Source of the DNA: Arthrospiribacter ruber
Lineage (GTDB): Bacteria > Bacteroidota > Bacteroidia > Cytophagales > Cyclobacteriaceae
Assembly: GCF_019343195.1 (NCBI RefSeq)
Contig: NZ_RPHB01000004.1
Location: 186,001-250,000 of the forward strand
DNA: 64,000 bases
Reading direction: 5' to 3'
Shown here: positions 36,357 through 44,819 of the stretch, one piece after another
Layout of the letters: each line of letters begins with the position of its first letter
Numbering within the stretch: the stretch's first letter is position 1
Translations under genes and position numbers: made by a program
The notes under the pieces: generated by a model
The model's input: the letters and a program-made list of their open reading frames with translations, nothing else
Told to the model about the DNA's origin: nothing
Databases searched by the model: none

Positions 36357-36418
36357 TATCGTATAATTTAACGATAATTAAAAATATCATCTATTAAGAC
36401 GATATTATACTTTATCGT
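36357..36418 (-). promoter_or_regulatory. Two TATCGT/ACGATA palindromes before satD
   Basis: Palindrome one is TATCGT (36357-36362), eight bases, ACGATA (36371-36376). Palindrome two is ACGATA (36399-36404), eight bases, TATCGT (36413-36418). Both spacers are eight bases and all four half sites are exact. The site nearest the gene overlaps GATATTTG on the minus strand, one base off the -7 consensus. This looks like a cooperative operator. Confidence 0.65.
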
Positions 36419-36508
36419 GTTCTCAGGTTTGTTTTATTTTTGATTGTCTGCATGGATGCTCATATAGCCCGGATGGATAAGAAAAACAGGGTATTTACTT
36501 GAACAGGA

Positions 36509-37141
36509 CTAATATTCATTAAAGCCCTTACCTGCCAAAATTTTGGGAACACATTTTTCTGCCCTTGATCTCCTTGTAGCAGCTTGTTTGGCCCCTGAAA
36601 TGTGAATATAAAACGATCTTTTCCTTCCCGGAGTCAATGAATCAAAAGCTTCTTTCAAAAAGGGGTCTTGTTCCAGTTTTTCCTGCAATTCTTCAGGAAT
36701 TTCTTCCAATGAATTGTCAAGCACCACCTTCTCCCCTCTTTTTTCAACTTCAATTGCATCATTGATCAATTCCAATAGGCTTTGGCGACTACTTTGAATG
36801 GCTTTCAGGTTTTCAAACTTTGCGACCCTACCTACACGGCTGTTCTCACCCGGCTTTTGTAGAATATTATGGGGATCTTTGAGCAATACTCCTTTCAGAA
36901 AACTCATGGCACAATACCCTTTAAAAGCTCCGATCAGCATGACATTATTACCTTCAAAAGTATAACAGGGTACTCCCCATTTGATTTCCTCATCCAATCC
37001 TGACATTAGTGCAATCTCCCTTAATGCCATCAGTTCCTCCGTCCAGAGGTGAACCTTACATTTTGGAGTCTGAAAATATTCACACCTCCCACAACCCTGA
37101 TCAAGGTAAGCTTCCACTTTTGGATTAGGCATATTTTTCAT
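36509..37141 (-). CDS. DUF1801/YdeI (OmpD-associated) family protein
   Basis: This 210-residue cytoplasmic protein has the DUF1801 fold in its first half (LDEEIKWGVPCYTFEGNNVMLIGAFKGYCAMSFLKG, quoted in parts here: EEIKWGVPCYTFEG and GAFKGYCAMSFLKG) and the YdeI/OmpD-associated tail in its second half (EIPEELQEKL, FDSLTPGRKRSFYIHISGAK, RRSRAEKCVPKIL). Two early cysteines (CGRCEY) are an addition seen in some members. The YdeI family has been linked to peptide tolerance in Salmonella, but its biochemistry is unknown. It stands alone. Confidence 0.82.
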   Translation of the reverse strand: MKNMPNPKVEAYLDQGCGRCEYFQTPKCKVHLWTEELMALREIALMSGLDEEIKWGVPCYTFEGNNVMLIGAFKGYCAMSFLKGVLLKDPHNILQKPGENSRVGRVAKFENLKAIQSSRQSLLELINDAIEVEKRGEKVVLDNSLEEIPEELQEKLEQDPFLKEAFDSLTPGRKRSFYIHISGAKQAATRRSRAEKCVPKILAGKGFNEY

Positions 37142-37243
37142 ATTTTAAAAATTATTGTATTTCATTATCCATCTTGGCTGTGAAGGATAAAAGAAAATTG
37201 ATTCACTTTTTATTCTTAAAATTCTATCAAAGAATATGTTTTA

Positions 37244-39082
37244 TCACTTTTTCTGTATCAATTCCTGATGAAGTTTTCTCATAGCTTCCGCCGGGAATTT
37301 GATCACTTTTCTATCATAAGTCATCAGACCATTGACTTCCACTTCTACATCTGTAGTTTGGGTATATACAGCCGCTGCAAGTCCTTTTGACAAAAGAGGT
37401 TTCAAGTCAGAAATCAATCGCTTATACCTTTCCCAAAGTTCATCTTCATTTTTAAAACTTTGGTATCCCCAATTGTCTTTTTCCTGCCAGGTATGTCCAT
37501 CCACGGGCAAACCTAACCCACCAAATTCCCCTAAGGTCAGCACATTTACTTTACCAAACAGATCAGGTGAAGGCATCGCTGGGTCAGGGTAATTGTGAAT
37601 ATCAAAAATATCTCCTACCAATTTTCTTTCGTCAAACACAAAATTCCCACCTGAGGCGGAATTGACCAACCTGGAAGGGTCGTGTTTTTGGGTCCATTCT
37701 GTGATCTCTTTGGTTTTGAACTGACCCCAAGCCTCATTAAAAGGAACCCAGACCACAATGGAAGGAAAATGATGAAAAGCATTCATAATGGCTTCCCACT
37801 CATTTCTATAAATCGCTTCTGACTCCTCCGTTCTATCTCTCTCCATTCCCTTCCGGTAGACTCCGGGCTTTGACTCCCATACATTACCCATATCTCCACT
37901 GGGCATGTCCTGCCATACCAGCATTCCCAGTCTATCACAATGAAAATACCATCGGGCGGGTTCTACCTTTACATGCTTTCTGATCATATTGAAGCCCAGT
38001 TCCTTAGTTTTTTCTATGTCAAAAAGCAATGCTTTATCTGTAGGCGCAGTATAAAGGCCATCAGGCCACCATCCCTGATCCAGTGGACCATATTGGAACA
38101 AAGCTTTTCCATTCAGCTCCATTACCTGCATGCCATTTTCATCATATCCTATTTCAATCTTTCTCAAGGCTCCATATGAATTGACCTGATCTACCACACC
38201 GGATTTTTGCTTAAGGCTGATTTCAAAATCATACAAAAATGGATGATCCGGTGACCATTCTTTTGGATTAGGGATTTGCAAGCTGATAATATCATTTTCA
38301 CTTTCATGACTTTGGGTAACCATTTTCCCTGCATCAAACGCTTTGATTTCAACTGCATATTCCGATGAAGCTACCACATCTGTTTTTATCAAAAACTGAC
38401 CATTGTCCCAATCAGGAGTTATTTTTACATCTCTAATGTAGGCCACTGGAACCTTCTCCAGCCAAACCGTCTGCCAAATCCCTGTGACAGGAGTATACCA
38501 AATCCCTCTGGGTTTGTTGACCTGCTTACCTCTAGGTTGTGGTCCTTCGTCAGTCGGATCCCAGACCCTCACCACAAGCTCCTGATTTTTGCCTCGTATG
38601 AGGAAATCTGTGATATCAAAAGAGAATGGATCAAATCCTCCACGATGAATCCCAACGGACTTTCCATTGATAAATACTTCCGCTTCCCAATCAACAGCCC
38701 CAAAATGTAAAAGCGTTCTTTCATTACCTTTCGATGATGAAACAGAAAAGGTCCTTTGGTACCACAATTCCTGTGATGCTCCTTTAGGTTTCATCACTCC
38801 ACTGAGGTAAGATTCTGCCGGAAAAGGCACAAGTATATTTCCATCAAATTCCGTGGGCATGGATTTCCCTTTTTCCTGTATACTATACTGCCAGGTACCG
38901 TTTAGGTTCATCCAAGATTTCCGAACCATTTGCGGTCTTGGATACTCTGCAAGAGGTGTATCAGTACTGACGTCTCCTGCCCATTGGGTCAATAAGGGAT
39001 TCTGGTTGATTTCCTGTCCATGAATAGTTTGGACTGTAAACAATAGAAGAAAGATGCAAAACAGCAATGGTCTGAGGTTCAT
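37244..39082 (-). CDS. Glycoside hydrolase family 2 enzyme, exported
   Basis: This 612-residue protein has a signal peptide (about residues 1-22), a sugar-binding jelly-roll domain (about 50-215, WQYSIQEKGKSMP, LLHFGAVDWEAEVFING), an immunoglobulin-like domain and a TIM barrel. VWVPFNEAWGQF supplies the acid/base Glu and NVLTLGEFGGLG the nucleophile Glu. GH2 covers beta-galactosidases, beta-glucuronidases and beta-mannosidases; the short form here (about 600 residues) leaves the substrate open. It is divergent from the DUF1080/Gfo operon across a 279-base spacer with a LacI-like site, suggesting joint control. Confidence 0.92.
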   Translation of the reverse strand: MNLRPLLFCIFLLLFTVQTIHGQEINQNPLLTQWAGDVSTDTPLAEYPRPQMVRKSWMNLNGTWQYSIQEKGKSMPTEFDGNILVPFPAESYLSGVMKPKGASQELWYQRTFSVSSSKGNERTLLHFGAVDWEAEVFINGKSVGIHRGGFDPFSFDITDFLIRGKNQELVVRVWDPTDEGPQPRGKQVNKPRGIWYTPVTGIWQTVWLEKVPVAYIRDVKITPDWDNGQFLIKTDVVASSEYAVEIKAFDAGKMVTQSHESENDIISLQIPNPKEWSPDHPFLYDFEISLKQKSGVVDQVNSYGALRKIEIGYDENGMQVMELNGKALFQYGPLDQGWWPDGLYTAPTDKALLFDIEKTKELGFNMIRKHVKVEPARWYFHCDRLGMLVWQDMPSGDMGNVWESKPGVYRKGMERDRTEESEAIYRNEWEAIMNAFHHFPSIVVWVPFNEAWGQFKTKEITEWTQKHDPSRLVNSASGGNFVFDERKLVGDIFDIHNYPDPAMPSPDLFGKVNVLTLGEFGGLGLPVDGHTWQEKDNWGYQSFKNEDELWERYKRLISDLKPLLSKGLAAAVYTQTTDVEVEVNGLMTYDRKVIKFPAEAMRKLHQELIQKK

Positions 39083-39361
39083 AGGTTATGGGTTTTGATG
39101 ATAATGTTAAGCATTAAAAATAAAAACAGCCATACCGCTCAGAGATTTTTCCCGAAGAAATCAATGGGAATTGAAATGACAAAGAAGGTTTGGACTTTAC
39201 CCAAAAAAGGCATTCAATGAATTTAGTTCATGCCAAGATTCCAAGTTTTAAGTGAAAAAATACCTTTAAAATGAAATCGTTTCCGTAAATTAACTTTTTG
39301 CTGAGCTTGAATTTCTCCTTTGTTTTAGGGAATTTGAATCAGTTTCAACGAGCAAAAAACT
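39083..39361. promoter_or_regulatory. Divergent control region with a LacI-like half-palindrome
   Basis: The 279-base spacer contains GAAATCGTTTCC at 39273-39284, a CG-centred site whose right half (CGTTTCC) is identical to half of the perfect operator before uxaC at 43297. The left half is weaker. It lies 78 bases before the DUF1080 gene. No exact TAnnTTTG box was seen. Confidence 0.45.
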
Positions 39362-40774
39362 ATGAAAAACCCTAAAAAAACCGAAATCAGAACCAATCAC
39401 AACTTGTTTTCACTGATGCTTTCTTCTTTAATATTGCTCTTTTCCTGTGAGCAATCAGGCAGTGAAGAGAAAGATGGTTGGAAACCTCTTTTTAATGAAA
39501 AGGACCTTACAGGCTGGAAAACCGTCATGGGAGCGGCAGAATTTGAAATTGAAGATGGGATGATCGTTGGATATGCCAAGGCCAATACTCCCAATACATT
39601 TTTGGTAACAGAAAAAGAGTACTCAGATTTTATCCTTGAGCTGGATTTGAAAATAGAAGACTTGAGCTCCAATTCGGGGGTGATGGTAAGAGGCCAGTAT
39701 GACGCTGATGCCAGAGATGGCAGTGGATTGGTTTTTGGCTATCAGATAGAAGCGGACCCTACGGAAAGAGCTTGGTCGGGAGGCTTATATGATGAAGCCC
39801 GACGTGGTTGGCTGTATCCCTTAGACCTCAATCCAGAGGCAAAATCAGCTTTCAAAATGAACGAATGGAATACCTACAGAATTGAAGCCATCGGTAATGA
39901 AATCAAAACCTGGATCAATGGGAAAGAGGTTTCTTATGTATTGGACGATATGGACAGCAAAGGGCATATTGGACTTCAGGTTCACAGTATTAATAATGCT
40001 GCCGATGAAGGAAATAAAACTTATTTCAGAAACATTAGGGTAAAAACCGAAAACCTCGACCCAAAACCTTTCAAAGGAGATGTATTTGTTGTGAGCACAC
40101 TTAAAAATAAATTGGCTGATCTGGAAAAAGAAAAAGGTTGGAGGCTTCTGTTCAACGGTGAAAACTCTGATGGCTGGAAAGCAGCATATAAAGAAGAGTT
40201 TCCTTCCGATGGATGGGTTGTGAATGACGGTATTTTGACTATCAAAGCTTCTGACGGAAGCGAGTCAATGACTTACGGTGACATTGTGACTGAGGAAAAA
40301 TTCAGTGCATTTGATCTGGCATTCGACTTCAAATTTACAGAAGGCGCCAATTCAGGAGTGAAATACTTCGTCACTTTAGGTGAAAACAATGTGGGCTCTG
40401 CAATTGGCCTGGAATATCAGATTCTGGACGACAAAAATCATCCGGATGCCAAAATGGGAAGAGATGGAAACCGGACTTTGGCTTCCCTTTACGACCTGAT
40501 TACGGCCGATAAAAATCCAAGATTTGTAAAAGGGCCTGGAGAATGGAACAAAGGTAGATTGGTAGTAAAACCGGATAACACTGTCACACATTACCTGAAT
40601 GGTGTCAAGGTTCTGGAATACAAAAGAGGTTCGGAAGAATTTAGGGAAAAAGTAGCCCAGAGTAAATATAAAATCTGGGAAAATTTTGGAGAAGCTGAAG
40701 AAGGACATTTACTCCTACAGGATCATGGAGATGAAGTCCATTTCAAAAACATCAAAATCAAAACCCTTAATTAA
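39362..40774 (+). CDS. Lipoprotein with two tandem DUF1080 domains
   Basis: This 470-residue lipoprotein (lipobox LLFSC, Cys29) carries two DUF1080 domains of the concanavalin-like fold, one at about residues 38-230 and one at about 255-470. Their starts match each other: GWKPLFNEKDLTGWKT and GWRLLFNGENSDGWKA, and both contain the SNSGV/ANSGV motif with later YQI/YQIL strands. DUF1080 proteins are called 3-keto-disaccharide hydrolases; in Bacteroides thetaiotaomicron members act as lyases or hydratases on 3-keto-glucosides made by a partner oxidoreductase. The gene for such a partner follows after 11 bases. The two domains may catalyse successive steps. Confidence 0.9.
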   Translation: MKNPKKTEIRTNHNLFSLMLSSLILLFSCEQSGSEEKDGWKPLFNEKDLTGWKTVMGAAEFEIEDGMIVGYAKANTPNTFLVTEKEYSDFILELDLKIEDLSSNSGVMVRGQYDADARDGSGLVFGYQIEADPTERAWSGGLYDEARRGWLYPLDLNPEAKSAFKMNEWNTYRIEAIGNEIKTWINGKEVSYVLDDMDSKGHIGLQVHSINNAADEGNKTYFRNIRVKTENLDPKPFKGDVFVVSTLKNKLADLEKEKGWRLLFNGENSDGWKAAYKEEFPSDGWVVNDGILTIKASDGSESMTYGDIVTEEKFSAFDLAFDFKFTEGANSGVKYFVTLGENNVGSAIGLEYQILDDKNHPDAKMGRDGNRTLASLYDLITADKNPRFVKGPGEWNKGRLVVKPDNTVTHYLNGVKVLEYKRGSEEFREKVAQSKYKIWENFGEAEEGHLLLQDHGDEVHFKNIKIKTLN

Positions 40775-40785
40775 TCAATAGACCC

Positions 40786-42135
40786 ATGAAAGATCCAATC
40801 AACTACAGAAGGGAATTCCTCAAAAAATCAGTATTGGCTACTGCCGGCATTAGTTCTCTGGGAGCTTTAGGCTTCTCTGCAAAAAGCTACGGAAACATCC
40901 TCGGTGCCAATGATAGAATGCAGGTAGCAATAGCCGGCTTAGGTAGAAGGTTGGGAGCCTTTTATGATCCTATTGCCAGAAAGGAAAGTAACGTGATGCT
41001 ACATACCCTTTGTGATGTGATGCAGTCCCAAAGGGAAAAAGCTGCCCAAAGCTTCTCCAAATACATTGATTACCAACCAAAATTAGAGAACTCCATTCTC
41101 AAAGTAATTGAGAACAAAGAGATTGATGTGCTCATCAATGCTACTCCAGACCATTGGCACGCACCAGGCACTTGGATGGCCGTAGAAAATGGCAAGCATG
41201 TCTATGTCGAAAAACCCTGCTCCCATAGTCCTGAAGAAGGAGAATTGCTCATCAAGTACCGTGACAAATACAACAAAGTAATCCAGATGGGCAATCAGCA
41301 GAGATCCTCCTTCCATACTATTGAGATTATCAAGGAGATCCACAATGGAGTCATAGGAAACCCTTACAGAGCAGTAGCCTTCTACAACAATGCCCGAGGT
41401 CCGGTGCCCCATCAGGTAGAGCAGGCACCCCCGTCAGGTTTGGACTGGGAACTTTTCCAAGGTCCGGCACCAAGAAGGGCATATACCCATGATACATGGG
41501 ATTACAACTGGCATTGGTATGGTTGGGATTACGGAACAGCTGAAACAGGCAATAATGCCACCCATGAACTTGATGTAGCAAGGTGGGCGCTTCAGGTTGA
41601 ATTTCCCAAACATGTCAACGTAGACGCAGGCAAATATCATTTCGTGGATGATGGCTGGACCATGTATGATACCATGTATGCCACGTTTGCATTTGAAGGT
41701 GACAAGACTATCGTTTGGGATGGAAAAAGCCGCAATAACCTCAACACTTACGGAGAAGATCGAGGCACTATCATTTATGGAACTGAGGGATCCGTATTTG
41801 TCAATAGAGGAATATACAAACTCTATGACAGGTCCGGGAAATTGGTAAAAGAAGAAAAATCAAAGGGAGAAGAAGGAAGCACCAACCTAGGTGGCGGTGG
41901 AGACAACACTACAGATCATGTGGTCAATTTTTTTGAAGCCATCAGGGGTAAGCAAAAGCAAAACTCCACTATAGATGAAGGAGCCGTTTCAACGCTTCTC
42001 TGCCACTTGGCCAATATTTCTTACCGAATTGGAGAAAACTTTGACTGCGATCCCAGCAATGGACATATCAAAAACGCTAAAGGTATGGCCCTTTGGTCCA
42101 GGGAATACGAACCAGGATGGGAACCAAGGATTTAA
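40786..42135 (+). CDS. Tat-exported Gfo/Idh/MocA oxidoreductase
   Basis: This 449-residue NAD(P)-dependent sugar oxidoreductase has a twin-arginine signal YRREFLKKS followed by a hydrophobic segment, so the folded protein with bound cofactor is probably exported to the periplasm. The Rossmann loop VAIAGLGRRLGAF and the family motif EKPCSHSPEEGELL (cofactor-contacting EKP) are clear; the C-terminal sheet domain includes NNATHELDVARWAL with the usual catalytic His. Beside a DUF1080 lipoprotein, the likely role is oxidation of a glycoside at C3. A hairpin terminator follows at 42161. Confidence 0.92.
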   Translation: MKDPINYRREFLKKSVLATAGISSLGALGFSAKSYGNILGANDRMQVAIAGLGRRLGAFYDPIARKESNVMLHTLCDVMQSQREKAAQSFSKYIDYQPKLENSILKVIENKEIDVLINATPDHWHAPGTWMAVENGKHVYVEKPCSHSPEEGELLIKYRDKYNKVIQMGNQQRSSFHTIEIIKEIHNGVIGNPYRAVAFYNNARGPVPHQVEQAPPSGLDWELFQGPAPRRAYTHDTWDYNWHWYGWDYGTAETGNNATHELDVARWALQVEFPKHVNVDAGKYHFVDDGWTMYDTMYATFAFEGDKTIVWDGKSRNNLNTYGEDRGTIIYGTEGSVFVNRGIYKLYDRSGKLVKEEKSKGEEGSTNLGGGGDNTTDHVVNFFEAIRGKQKQNSTIDEGAVSTLLCHLANISYRIGENFDCDPSNGHIKNAKGMALWSREYEPGWEPRI

Positions 42136-42160
42136 AATGAAGATTAAAACAATAAGAAGA

Positions 42161-42186
42161 AAGGCCCCAATTGGAGGCCTTTTTCT
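42161..42186 (+). terminator. Terminator between the oxidoreductase and lacI
   Basis: AAGGCC (42161-42166) pairs with GGCCTT (42176-42181), with CCAATTGG inside, followed by a T-run. The stem lies just past the end of the convergent lacI gene and can serve both strands. Confidence 0.8.
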
Positions 42187-42187
42187 T

Positions 42188-43210
42188 TTAAGGTTTGAGG
42201 AAAGAAGAAGTTCTGACCTGAATGGTGGAAGGAATGGTAATCAGCGTATTGGGAAGATCAGGCTGATTTTTTTTGATAAGCTTTTTCATTAGCAACTGTC
42301 CGCATTGAACTCCGATTTCATGAGCAGGTTGGGAAATGGTTGTCAGTGGAGGCTGAAGAAGATCAGCAATTTTCATATTGGAAAAACTCACCAGCCTGAT
42401 ATCTTCAGGAATTCTAAGTTTGGTCTGCCGGATCGCATGATAGGCTGTAATGGCAAGTTTTTCTACCGAGGAAATGATGCCATCCGGCCTATGAATAGGA
42501 TAAATCAGAGATTTGAAAAGCTCAAGATTTTGGTTTTCATCTTGATGACACTGTATGATCCAATCTTCTGAGAAGTCCAAGTCTGACTCTTCAATTGCTT
42601 TTTGGTACCCTTTCATCCTTTCTCTGCCTATGGTGATTTCTTTGGAAAGCAATAGAAAAAATACTTTTCTGCATCCTTGTTCCAAAAGGTGCTTGGTCCC
42701 CAAATATCCGCTTTCAAAATCATTCGTCGTAAACTTGGTCGTGGGGATATCTTGAGCGATCCTGTCAAAAAAAATGATAGGTATCCCCTGACTTTGAACC
42801 TGGGCTAAATGCTGGGTATCACTTGTCTGGCTGGAAACAGACATCACAATGGCATCTACCCTACCGCCTAGCAGATACGAAATGATCTTTTTTTCCTGCT
42901 CTACATCCTCATGGGAATTATAAACTAAAAGGTGATAACCATATTCCTGTGTAATTGACTCCAGTCCATCAATTACCTGCGAAAAAAAATTATTTATCCT
43001 TTCGGGGATGATTACCCCTATCGTTTTGCTGCTGTGTGCCCTAAGACTCCTCGCATACGGATTAGGCTGATAGTTGAGCTTTTTGGCCAAGGCCAATACT
43101 TTTGCTTTTGTGGCATGGCTGATCTCATAACTGTCATTCAAGGCCCTGGAGACTGTTGATGGGGCCATATTTAATTGTGCTGCGAGATATTTGATGTTTA
43201 CTTTTGTCAT
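42188..43210 (-). CDS. LacI-family regulator of the uronate region
   Basis: This 340-residue regulator has the LacI head (residues 1-55, IKYLAAQLNMAPSTVSRALN) with the hinge helix, then a periplasmic-binding-protein-like domain (KTIGVIIPERINNFFSQVIDGLE, AIVMSVSS, FFDRI, DGIISSVEKLAITAYH). It is divergent from uxaC, and a perfect palindrome GGAAACGTTTCC lies between them at 43297, the form typical of LacI operators (CG centre). Control of uxaC-SDR-uxuA, and possibly of the DUF1080 region to its other side, is likely. The effector would be a uronate or a pathway intermediate; this is inference. Confidence 0.93.
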   Translation of the reverse strand: MTKVNIKYLAAQLNMAPSTVSRALNDSYEISHATKAKVLALAKKLNYQPNPYARSLRAHSSKTIGVIIPERINNFFSQVIDGLESITQEYGYHLLVYNSHEDVEQEKKIISYLLGGRVDAIVMSVSSQTSDTQHLAQVQSQGIPIIFFDRIAQDIPTTKFTTNDFESGYLGTKHLLEQGCRKVFFLLLSKEITIGRERMKGYQKAIEESDLDFSEDWIIQCHQDENQNLELFKSLIYPIHRPDGIISSVEKLAITAYHAIRQTKLRIPEDIRLVSFSNMKIADLLQPPLTTISQPAHEIGVQCGQLLMKKLIKKNQPDLPNTLITIPSTIQVRTSSFLKP

Positions 43211-43233
43211 AAGGTTTTGCTAAGAGGTTGTGG

Positions 43234-43241
43234 TAACTTTG
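43234..43241 (+). promoter_or_regulatory. Possible -7 box of uxaC
   Basis: TAACTTTG is an exact TAnnTTTG match about 140 bases before the uxaC ATG, upstream of the LacI operator at 43297. No correctly spaced -33 TTG was found. Confidence 0.35.
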
Positions 43242-43296
43242 CAGACTTACAACCAATCTTGTAATAGTAAATCCAATTCCCGAAAATACAAGACAC

Positions 43297-43308
43297 GGAA
43301 ACGTTTCC
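43297..43308. promoter_or_regulatory. Perfect LacI operator palindrome GGAAACGTTTCC
   Basis: A 12-base perfect palindrome centred on CG, in the divergent region between lacI (42188) and uxaC (43383), 75 bases before the uxaC ATG. It has the general form of LacI-family operators. Confidence 0.8.
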
Positions 43309-43382
43309 ACAATTAAAAAAAGTAAAAAGGTTTAATAAACGGATGAAATGTATTAAACTTATTTTTAAAACCTATAAAACCT

Positions 43383-44813
43383 ATGTCCACCCAGAATACC
43401 GCTGCTTTGAAACAGACATTTATTAAGGAGGATTTTTTATTGGAAAATGAGTTCTCCAAGCGGTTGTATCATGAGTATGCTTCCGATTGCCCTATCATAG
43501 ATTATCACAACCACCTGCCTCCCCAAGAAGTTGCAGAAAACAAAGTTTTTGAAAACATCTCCCAGATTTGGTTGGCAGGAGATCATTACAAGTGGAGAGC
43601 TTTGCGAACCCTAGGGGTTCAGGAAAAGTACATTACCGGACAAGCATCTGACGAGGAGAAGTTTCTCAAGTGGGCCGAAGCTGTTCCGTTTACCCTACGC
43701 AACCCCTTATACCACTGGACACATTTGGAACTGCTCAGGTATTTTGACATTACTGAATTGCTCGGTCCGGGAAATGCCCTGGAAATCTATGATGAAACCA
43801 GTTCAAAAGTCAGTACCCGGGATTTTTCCACTACAAGGTTGCTCCAAAAAATGAATGTTGAAGTCATCTGTACCACAGATGATCCGGCAGACAATTTATT
43901 GCACCACCATAACTTCAAAAATCAAGGGCATTCCTTAAAGATGTTTCCGGCATTTAGGCCGGACAAATCATTTGCTGTCGAAAATCCTGTAACATATAAA
44001 GAATATCTTCTCAAATTGGGAGAAACTGCAAAAACTGATATTTCCTCCTATCAGGTACTTTTGGAAGTACTCAGAAAAAGGGTTGATTTTTTTCATGTCA
44101 ATGGATGCAGGCTTTCTGATCATGGATTGGAAAAAATGTACTTTGATGATAAATCTAACTTTGATTTGGAAGATCTTTTCCAAAAAGTTATGTCTGGAAA
44201 AGTATTGCTGCCTGATGAAATAACCTTCTTCAAATTTAAAGTCCTGAATGAGTTGTGTAGAATGTATCATGAAAAAGGTTGGACACAACAATTTCATTTA
44301 GGTGCAATGCGAAACAACAGCAGTAGGATGCACACCGGGATTGGAGTGGATTCGGGATTTGACTCTATTGGTGATTACAGTCAGGGAATTTCATTATCCA
44401 GGTTTTTAAATCACTTGGACAAAGACAATAAACTCTGCAAAACAGTACTCTACAATCTAAATCCCTCAGACAATGAATTGTTTGCTACCATGTGCGGTAA
44501 TTTTAACGATGGATCTGAAAGGGGTAAAATTCAATTTGGGTCTGGCTGGTGGTTTCTGGATCAAAAAGACGGGATGGAAAGACAGATGAATACCCTTTCG
44601 CAAATGGGATTGATTTCTACCTTTGTAGGAATGCTTACAGATTCCAGAAGCTTCCTTTCCTTTCCCCGACATGAGTACTTCAGAAGAATTCTTTGCAATC
44701 TTTTTGGGAAAGACATGAAAAACGGGGAATTGCCTCAGGATGAAAAATGGGTAGGTAAAATAATTCAGGACATCTGTTATTATAACGCAAAGAATTACTT
44801 CAATTTTGATTGA
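43383..44813 (+). CDS. uxaC: Uronate isomerase (glucuronate isomerase)
   Basis: This 476-residue enzyme converts D-glucuronate to D-fructuronate and D-galacturonate to D-tagaturonate in the cytoplasm. It is an amidohydrolase-fold enzyme with the early metal motif IIDYHNHLPPQEVAENK (His-x-His replaced by HNHL), TTDDPAD, FHLGAMRNNSSRM and the late TDSRSFLSFPRHEYFRRILC. The length matches the family (about 470). It is the first gene of uxaC-SDR-uxuA, with 6 bases before the SDR gene, and a LacI operator lies upstream. GH67 encoded nearby releases its glucuronate substrate. Confidence 0.97.
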   Translation: MSTQNTAALKQTFIKEDFLLENEFSKRLYHEYASDCPIIDYHNHLPPQEVAENKVFENISQIWLAGDHYKWRALRTLGVQEKYITGQASDEEKFLKWAEAVPFTLRNPLYHWTHLELLRYFDITELLGPGNALEIYDETSSKVSTRDFSTTRLLQKMNVEVICTTDDPADNLLHHHNFKNQGHSLKMFPAFRPDKSFAVENPVTYKEYLLKLGETAKTDISSYQVLLEVLRKRVDFFHVNGCRLSDHGLEKMYFDDKSNFDLEDLFQKVMSGKVLLPDEITFFKFKVLNELCRMYHEKGWTQQFHLGAMRNNSSRMHTGIGVDSGFDSIGDYSQGISLSRFLNHLDKDNKLCKTVLYNLNPSDNELFATMCGNFNDGSERGKIQFGSGWWFLDQKDGMERQMNTLSQMGLISTFVGMLTDSRSFLSFPRHEYFRRILCNLFGKDMKNGELPQDEKWVGKIIQDICYYNAKNYFNFD

Positions 44814-44819
44814 AAAAAC

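Noticed and set aside
35703-36418. satD-DUF3307 pair as a toxin-antitoxin system
   Set aside because: The overlap and operator are reminiscent, but both products are too large, one is a multi-pass membrane protein, and SatD is a broad family without toxin features.
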